Assembly (NCBI GenBank): GCA_003116995.1
Contig: BDSL01000009.1
Location: forward strand, 682,001 to 746,000
Direction of reading: 5' to 3'
Length of the DNA: 64,000 nucleotides
DNA from: Yamagishiella unicocca
Lineage: Eukaryota; Chlorophyta; Chlorophyceae; Chlamydomonadales; Volvocaceae
The stretch's first letter is position 1. Every line of letters starts with the position of its first letter. A program made the translations under genes and the position numbers. The notes below the pieces were generated by a model that saw nothing but the letters and a program-made list of their open reading frames with translations, made no database searches and had not been told where the DNA came from. Positions 56,639 through 64,000 of the stretch are shown piece by piece.

Positions 56639-59600
56639 ATGTACGGTTACGGCTATGGGGCTCCGTCACCCTATGGGGCACCACCACCACCTTACGGATC
56701 AGCTCCTCCCGCCTACGGCGCCCCACCGCCGGCATACGGTGCACCACCACCATACGGTGCATACGGAGCTCCACCAGCTCCATACGGAGCACCACCAGCT
56801 CCATACGGAGCACCACCAGCTGCATACGGAGCACCACCAGCTGCATACGGAGCACAGCCAGCCCCATATGGAGCACAGCCAGCCCCATACGGCGCTCCCT
56901 CGCCCGCATATGGGGCCCCGCCTGCAGCCTATGGCGCACCGCCGCCGGCCTATGGCAGCACCGCCCCCCCGCCGGCAGCGGCTGGAGCGCCACCAGCCTC
57001 GAACCCTAGCGCCCCGTCGCAGCCCGCGGCGGCTGCTACACAGAACGGCGGCTACCCGTCCCTGAACGCACCCCCCCCGCGTGAGACGGTGCCCGGGGGC
57101 AGCAGCAGCAGCGGCTCCCACGCCACACCCAGCAGCTTGCAGCGCCCGGCGTCCGCTTACCCGGCAATGGGCGCCGCCTCCGCCCACGCCTCCGCCGGCC
57201 CCGCCCCCGCGACGGACGCCCTGTTCCGCCCCTCCTCCGCCGGGCCCTCCGGCGCCCACGCCTATGCCTACGGTGCACCCGCCGCTCAGCCGCCACCCAA
57301 CCCCCAGCAACCCATGACGGCGTTCACCTACGGCCAGCCGGCCAGGCCACCCCACGCGGCGCCTCAGGCCGCGGCGGCTCCTTCCTACATGCCGCCCACC
57401 ACCTACGCACCTGCACCCGGCCACGGCGGCCGGCGGAGGCGCGCGTTGCTGATAGGTTGCGCCTACCCCGGCTCGAGCGCCGCGCTCAACGGGTGCTTGA
57501 ACGACGTGCAGTGCATACAGGTAGCTCGGGGATTTAGGGTTTTGAGTGGGCTTGGCGGGAAACAGGGCAAGTCTTAGTGTAGGGGTGTGTGTTGGTGTGA
57601 CCTAGTTCGGCGTAATCCGTTGACGAATGATGGAAGGCTTTGATCTGTTGGGCAGGGCACCTTTAGGCGTGTAGGAGCCTTCACGCGCGCCGCTGGCGAG
57701 TGCAAGTTTTCCTGTGCTGGTTGCCGGCGGGTCTTGCAACAAGGGGCTGGTGGGGCCGGAGATGAGCGGGAAGGGTGGCACTGCGAGCCGCGTGGAACGT
57801 TTTCGATGTGGTATCGCTTCACCCCTTGCCAGCCCTCTCACCGCTGACCGCTCGCGTTTCCCCTTCCCCCCATCCCTCTACTTGACCCAACCCCGAACCC
57901 AGTACTGCCTGCAAAATCGCTTCGGCTTCACCGAGCAGCAGTTCCTGGTGCTCCGAGACGACCCGGGGCGCCACCGGGACTTCACCTCCACCAAGGCAAA
58001 CATTTACAGGGTGAGGCTCTGAGCACCCCGCGCGGGCCTTGCGGCGTCGGAGCCGCAGCACGCAACGGTATTTACGGACCGCTCGACGAGCCTGCGTTCG
58101 TAGCCGCGACAGAGGCGTGGCGGTGGTGCATCGTTGGTGCAGGGTTTGCCTCGTCGCCGAAGGAACCGATGCATGGGTGTTGACCCACGGGTCGAACCTA
58201 GGAACGTGCTCGTCGACCAGACCGGTTATGGACCACCCCTCTCGACTCCTCCCCACCATCCTCCCTCGCCCTCCCCCCAGGGTATCCAATGGCTCATGAC
58301 GGACCAACAGCCCGGCGACTCGCTGTTCTTCCACTTCAGCGGCCACGGCAGCCAGCAGTACGACCGCAATGGCGACGAGGAGGACGGCTACGATGAGACG
58401 ATCTGCCCCACAGGTGGGTCGCACCCGTGTCCCCCGAACACCGGTCATGAACGCCGTGGACCCGGGGATACCGTACCCGTACTTGGATGTGTGGGCGACA
58501 GCGACTATGGCGCGAGCTGGGTGGGTGCCTGGTGTCAATGACGGCGGGGCCACCTGGGTGCCCTGATTGGGCGCCAGCACCCGCTCCCCGGTTCAGTCGC
58601 CGGAGCGACGCCGCCACTGCTGGCCGGGGTTTCATGCATTCCTCCCGAGCGCGTCGCGAAGCGTGTGCTTGCTGGCCCTCGTATTTCACGGTAGTACCTT
58701 TCTATGGTAGTTGGAGAGGATCACGGTGATTCAAAGGCGAGGACATCAAGCTGCGCGCTGAGCTCACATTGGGCATTTGCCGCCGGCGCCGGTGTGCCCC
58801 TGGCCCCTGAGGCCTGGCCCTTAAGCCCCGACCCACCCCCACGCCGGCGCATCCCGGCGCGCAGACTTCCGCTCCGCTGGTCAGATTGTGGACGACGAGC
58901 TCAACCGCATGCTGGTGCGGCCGCTCATGACGGGCGTGACGCTGCACGCAGTGGTGGACGCGTGCCACAGCGGCACCGCTCTGGACCTGCCCTTCCGAGC
59001 CAAGGTGGACTCCTCCGGCAGGTGCTACTGGAAGGGCCGCGGGCGGTACGACAAGGCGACCATGGGAGGTGAGGCCGGGCGGCGAGAGGGACCAGGGGGT
59101 TGCGACCGCTGCGCCGGATCCTGACCGTGCCGTACTTTGGATCCGGGTCGCCGGATGCTGCTGCTGCTGAGGCGCTCCAATTCCTACTGGTCGTGTGCCT
59201 CTGCATCTCTGCACGTACGGTACGCAGCCTGTGCGCTCGGCCCAGCCCTGCACGTTGCCGACACGTGCTGTACCACGTGCGCTGGCGCTGCACTGCAGCC
59301 TGCACTGCAGCGGCGCGCCAGCACGTGCGCTGACGCCTGCACTGCAGCGGCCCGCCAGCACGGGTACGGGCGGGCTTGCGGGGGTCGGCACGTGCAGGAC
59401 GCCCCCTCAGCGCGCGCATCACCCTTGCTGCGAGCAAGCTAGGCCGCTGCCGGCCACCCAACGCCTCGCTGCCATGCGCCCTTCGTTTCCCGCAGGCACT
59501 GTGTTCCAATTTGGCGCTTGCAAGGACTCGCAGGTGGCGCAGGTGATTGGACTGGCCTAGGGCGGTGTGTTTTATATATGCTGCGCTGAGCCGCGAAGGA

Positions 59601-60339
59601 GACTGAGCGCGAAGAGACCAAGGAATCCGGAGGCAGGGCGAGGCGCCAATAGTTACCGAAAGAAGCCCAGAGTGTGTCCACGAGAAGCCATAATTCCGAT
59701 TATGTAGACGGCGTCCGCGCAGCGCTCCGATAGCCAGAAGGACGGTGGCGGCGGTGTGTGTGGGGGGGGTGCCGACCAGTTGGCCCCAGCGCGTAGCACA
59801 GCAGTGAAGCGCGCGTGGGACCTGGCCGCCGGCGGCCACGTCGCAGCGATTACTTTTGGGACAATGGTCCTGGGCAAGGGTGTGGGCACAGCGGCGAGCG
59901 TTGGAAGCGCGCAGATGCGGTTAAGAGTGATGGCGCCTGTTTGGCGATCAAGTCTCTCCGCTGCAGCAGTCAGGAAGCCGTTTGCGAGCGTTTCCGACCC
60001 GCTTGGCTTGCTGCTGCTCCTCCGCCCCTCGCCGCCGCCTCACAGGACACCAAGGTGCTGAGCGGAAAGGCCTACACGGGCGCCGCCACGTTTTGCTTCA
60101 TACAAGCCATCGAGAAGAACGGCACGCAGCAGACGTACGGCCAGCTGCTGGGCCACATGATGTCCGCGCTGCGCGCCGCGACGGGCTCCCCCGGCGTCAC
60201 GATGGGCTCCACCACCTCCTTCATCGCGAGCTTCTTGCTGGGCTCCGGTGCGTCCAGCCTCTTGGGCGGGGGGGGACAGACGCCGGTGCTGAGCTGCGAC
60301 AAGCAGGTTGATCTCTACGCGGCGCGGCTTTCGTTGTAA
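56639..60339 (+). CDS. MCA1: Type I metacaspase with YGAPP-repeat prodomain
   Basis: Six exons, 56639-57520, 57903-58010, 58281-58413, 58865-59068, 59496-59542 and 60046-60339, give 555 aa, all GT-AG and in phase. Metacaspases are Cys proteases cutting after Arg or Lys, with roles in stress, protein quality control and cell death. Residues 1 to about 120 are a prodomain of [14 protein letters not shown] repeats, followed by a Pro/Ala-rich linker. The peptidase core starts [21 protein letters not shown] (split here over the exon 1 end). The catalytic pair is His352 in [10 protein letters not shown] and Cys408 in [28 protein letters not shown] and [19 protein letters not shown] complete the p10-like part. 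There is no LSD1 zinc finger before the repeats, unlike many plant type I enzymes. The call is secure; the symbol follows algal usage. Confidence 0.93.
59566..59690 (+). repeat. Intronic repeat family D, copy in metacaspase intron 5
   Basis: It runs from TTTATATATGCTGCGCTGAG through GACCAAGGAATCCGGAGGCA and GGCGCCAATAGTTACCGAAA to CCACGAGAAGCC. It starts about 20 nt after the 5' splice site and is mostly identical to 34110-34235. Confidence 0.88.
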
Positions 60340-61600
60340 GGAGCGTGGACGGGGCTGCGGCGATGCGTTGAATGAGGGGGAATGGTTGGGTGGGCACTGT
60401 CGCTGGCCATCCACGCGGCTGCACCGTGCGCAGCTTTTTGGCTGGCAAGAGTTGGTCATGCATAAACGACTTTCCTAGTGTTCTGCACCGGGATAGGAAA
60501 GGGCGCGGACGTGCGTAGGTCCACGTTTGTTACGTTGCGTGAGGCCGGGGGTGGTGCTAAGCTGCTGTGGGAATGGTCGTGGTGGGGTGGTGGCCGCCTA
60601 TGTGGGAGCTCAGGACCTCTTTCGTCGATCTGCATCGTACGGGATTCGTACGGAGTGGTGGCGGCGTTGCAGCGTTTTCCTGCAATCCAGAGCGGGGGCC
60701 GGTGCATATGCAGCAGGCGGTCTTCCTCAATTTCAAACGGTGTTCTAGCGGCTATTCAATCCTCCCACTTCATGTTGCATTGTTATGGGCCTTCTGATTG
60801 ATGTGGTCGTTGTCAGCGGACCGTTACAACCTATTTAAGTAGCTCTATCGCACTTCAACTCCCTATGTACATACCGCCCTGTTCGTGTGCCAGGATCAGG
60901 GGCAGTACGGCAGGTGGTGATGTATATGGGCTGCATGTATTCAAGGTACATCTGGCAGGCGGGTCTACAACGGCATGTGGTGGGGCACTCCTGCGACGCG
61001 TCTACGGCCTTCATAAAGTTTGGGACGAGTAACGAATTATGGGGATTTGTGGACGAACTTAATCTACCAGCCTGAGCCAGCCTGAGCCAGCCGACACACG
61101 AAGTTAACCATACAGTTGTGAGCTGGAATAACCCGCATGGGGGCGGCGCAAGGTTGGAATGAGATGGATGACGGGTCCCCTGATGACGATTGTCGTGCGT
61201 GGCTGCCAGGAAATGATCCGTCAGCTCAGCCTGATGTGAGGTTTTCAGCAATATGGGGGGCCGGTGTGGTGGACCTGAGACACCTTGGGAAGATCACAAG
61301 CGTTAGGGTGAAATACAGCGGGCATTACGAGAGGGAGCAGTGTATAACTGCAAACACGGATGACGGCATCGTACCCCACATTCTGTTTCGCCTATGGCGA
61401 CGATACCTGACCAAGATTATATTCTCCGACCCGTTGCAACTATACCTGGACCAATTATTACGAGCATTTGTTGTATCTGCGGCTGCCACTTCCTAAAAAA
61501 CAAGGGGAAAACGACATAGTAGCGATTACGACCTCGTCCGAGACTTCTCAAAACGCGACGCAATCCTACTGTATCTCCCCGGTTCACCAAGCGCTGAAGA
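60340..61600. other. Intergenic region between metacaspase and RAB5
   Basis: It is AT-richer than the genes. A 119-codon frame at 61137-61496 has no recognised motif and ordinary, unbiased codons, so it is not called. The short CCTGAGCCAG doublet near 61.08 kb is the only repeat noted. The right end should be the RAB5 promoter and 5' UTR. Confidence 0.4.
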
Positions 61601-62641
61601 ATGGCTGCGCCTGCCGCGGACCTGGCGCAGCAGCAGACGGCGAAGCTCGTCTTGTTAGGAGAGATGGGATCTGGAAAGTCGTCCTTGGTGCTGCGATACG
61701 TCAAGGGACAGTTCTTTGACTACCAAGTGCGTTTACGAAATATCGTTCCGAGGCGTTTCGCGAGGATGTTCGCGACCTTGGCATAAGTGCATGGCTTCCA
61801 TCTGTGCACGTAGGCGTCCACCGTCGGCGCGGCTTTCCTGACGAAGACGTTGCCTGAGCTCAATGTCAAGTTTGAAATTTGGTAGGCTGGGAACTGGGCA
61901 CCGTCTCCGCTGGGCATCTACCAGGGTTTGGCCTGATACTGGAACTTCTGTCGGACCCTTTTCGGTCGCAGGGACACAGCCGGCCAGGAACGTTATCACA
62001 GCCTGGCTCCTATGTACTACAGGTAAAGCTTCGCTGAACCTGTGCACTTGAGTTGGACACGCATGTTGTTGACCTCTGCGGTCTTTAACACAGGGGCGCC
62101 GCAGCAGCAATCATCGTCTACGACATCACCAGCCCTGACTCTTTTACACGCGCGAAATCCTGGGTTCGCGAGCTCCAGCGGCAGGGTAACCCGGCCATGA
62201 TTATGGCTCTGGCAGGTGGGCAGTGGTGAAGGCAACGGGTGAATTTGCCCCCTGCGACACAAATAATTCCCCTCAGATAGTAGCCTGAAAGCGATGCAGG
62301 GAGTCAGCATCCACTCCTGTTTCGTCCATTACCCGCTCCGTTATTTGGGAGGGGAGTTAGGCTCTGAACTACTACCGATTGCCCCGGGGTTCACAGGGAA
62401 CAAGGCTGACCTTGAGAGCCAGCGCGCCGTCACGGCGGAGGAGGCACAGGCGTATGCTGCGGAGAATGGGTTGCACTATCTGGAGACGTCCGCCAAGACT
62501 GCGGCTAACGTCAATGAGCTCTTCGAGGAAATTGCTCGGAAACTCCCCAAGCCTGAGGTGGCACCGCGGCCTCCGCAGGGTGGCATCGTGCTGTCGGAGA
62601 ACCAGCAGGGACAGGATCGCAAGAAAGGCACATGCTGCTAG
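61601..62641 (+). CDS. RAB5: RAB5-family small GTPase
   Basis: Five exons, 61601-61726, 61814-61881, 61972-62022, 62094-62215 and 62397-62641, give 203 aa, the normal Rab size, with all phases closing. Rab5 controls early endosome fusion and vacuolar traffic. Visible are the P-loop [19 protein letters not shown] (from residue 20), the effector region [32 protein letters not shown] (switch II, residues 65 onward), [21 protein letters not shown] and ETSAKTA. The GAAF, KSSLVLR and [10 protein letters not shown] patterns are Rab5-specific. The C-terminus KKGTCC supplies the two prenylated Cys, so this is the conventional RabF2/Rab5 form rather than the N-acylated ARA6 type. All key nucleotide-binding residues are present. 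Confidence 0.95.
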
Positions 62642-64000
62642 CCCAGTCGCTGTGCGCAGGGGTCGGGTGATGCAGGGATGTGTCTTGCATATTTTGAATG
62701 CTCCGAAGTGTAGTTGCGCCTTGCATGAACTGCTTGCATTTTTTGAGACTCCAGCTAGGAGGCGGATTCCTACCAGGGGGAAGTTGTTGCGAGGGAAACG
62801 GAAACCCATCTGCCCCACTGGTTGCCTGGATGGGTCTGAAGCAGGCATGTGCTCAAGTCCCTGAATGAATGAAATGATGACAATGAGACAGTTATGGCTT
62901 ATACTGTTTTGTTTATAGTTGTAGACTGCGGCCCAGTCTGTAGACTGTGACGCTGCAACCCTGCTGGCTGAGGCGCCTTTTAATCTAAGCAAAAATTATC
63001 GAGCGAGGACGAGACGTATGGAAGAGCGACTGGCCGTTGGTTGGCAGTCAAGTAGGATCTGATGTTCGTTACTCCGGTACAGGAACGCGCCCTCTGCGTG
63101 CCAGAAGCCGGCTGCGCTGGACGTTTCTGGGCATAACTATGAGGGACCCGTCCTCATGCGGCAGAGGTTGTGCCTGAAGCCGGAATGGCGCCTCTTGTAT
63201 CTTATAGCGGCTGTATCTGTGGTTTTCTCAACGCCGATGGGTTTCGTTTGAACAAGTATGCCATACCAGTGTAGGCCTTGTGACTTCCAAAGCCCTTCCG
63301 ACAGGTCATCCGTGCCTTGCTTCATCCCTTGGATGCAAGGAAAAACGCGACCATCGGAAGGTCGTCAGCAGCAGTCTTGAAACGGCTTACCAGCCGTGGA
63401 AACTGGAAAGCCATACCAAATCTCCCCTGTGAGGAACGCTCGTCCGTAGCGACCGTTCTCACTCTGATGGTACCCAATTTCGGAGCAGGCTAACGCACGT
63501 GCGCATCTTTGCAGTGTCTGGGTGACCCAGTTAGCCGCTGCCGGGATGGGGCGACGCCATTGCTGGCGCTTCAAGGCTTAACCTGCGAAAGGCCTGATAC
63601 GGTCATCCGTTTTCCTTCTAAATTATTGAAGTCCCACCCAAGCTTTTATAACACCTCAGCTGCGTTCTTTTGGTTCCCCGCAACAGTGGCTCAATCTATT
63701 GAGGCAGATTGAGGAAGAATACGTGGGGGCGGTTCCAGCTGGTAACACCCACGAACACAACCTTCCCGATTGCCTGGAACAATTTTATTCCCTGAACGCA
63801 ACGAAAAGTTCATAGCCCAATCAGCAAACGGAGCATAATTCAATTACGCAAGCGCCGGGATGCAAGCCTCACATCAGGGCCGCCTTCGTGGGGACCGACC
63901 ATTCATCGCCATATTAGCAAGGAGGCTTGCGCCGCGTCTGATCAGTTCAATGGCGCTTGGGTGGTCCCGCGCGCAAACAAACGCCCTTGAACTTCAGCAG
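62642..64000. other. Right flank without a supported gene
   Basis: It begins with the RAB5 3' UTR; no TGTAA is visible. Base composition is more balanced than in the genes, and short frames on both strands lack family motifs or codon bias. I see no RNA gene. Confidence 0.45.

Noticed and set aside
58925..59839. 304-codon minus-strand frame sharing a peptide with a frame at 33747-34247
   Set aside because: The shared peptide is just the translation of the family D intronic repeat, not a protein domain.
61137..61496. 119-codon frame starting with ATG upstream of RAB5
   Set aside because: No family motif, no algal codon bias, and it lies in likely promoter/5' UTR DNA.

Overview
The window reads as nuclear DNA of a green alga of the Chlamydomonas/Volvox group (volvocine Chlamydomonadales). 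It is GC-rich, with strongly G/C-ending codons. Genes are split by many short introns with GT(G/A)(A/G)G donors and C-rich acceptors. Proteins carry long Ala/Gly/Gln runs, several 3' flanks have TGTAA polyadenylation signals, and the gene content is plant-like: chloroplast SecA, chlorophyll b reductase, a type I metacaspase with a plant-style prodomain, and a golgin. I rebuilt exon-intron structures by hand from reading frames, splice sites and family similarity. All models are predictions, and no database search was possible.

Layout. 2-3253 (+) is the 3' part of a TFIIIC B-block-binding subunit gene. 3980-5847 (-) is a five-exon MnmM/YtqB-type methyltransferase. 6276-9030 (+) is a six-exon protein kinase related to plant receptor-like/U-box kinases. 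9657-14402 (+) is a four-exon gene for a phage/bacterial-type DNA N6-adenine methyltransferase-like protein with a very large low-complexity insert. 14403-17126 is gene-poor and holds the 3' end of a decayed LINE. 17127-20422 (+) is chlorophyll b reductase (NYC1/NOL family). 22456-23657 (+) is a membrane RING-CH E3 ligase. 26441-37681 (-) is a 17-exon chloroplast SecA gene. It shares an 814-bp divergent promoter region with 38496-50219 (+), an 18-exon coiled-coil protein, tentatively ciliary. 51846-56000 (-) is a golgin-84-like protein, divergent from 56639-60339 (+), a type I metacaspase. 61601-62641 (+) is a RAB5 GTPase. The last 1.36 kb shows no gene I can support.

Most genes are unrelated housekeeping functions: chloroplast protein import and pigment turnover, Golgi/endosome traffic, RNA polymerase III transcription and tRNA modification. 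They do not form an operon-like system.

The most unusual items are two. First, the methyltransferase-like gene has bacterial/phage domain architecture, eukaryotic introns, a degenerate catalytic motif and an insert of about 850 residues inside the fold. Second, several families of short related repeats lie almost only inside introns, often right at the 5' or 3' splice site, in SecA, the coiled-coil gene, the golgin, the kinase and the metacaspase. This resembles introner-like elements. SecA also carries tandem duplications of, or next to, its own 5' splice sites.
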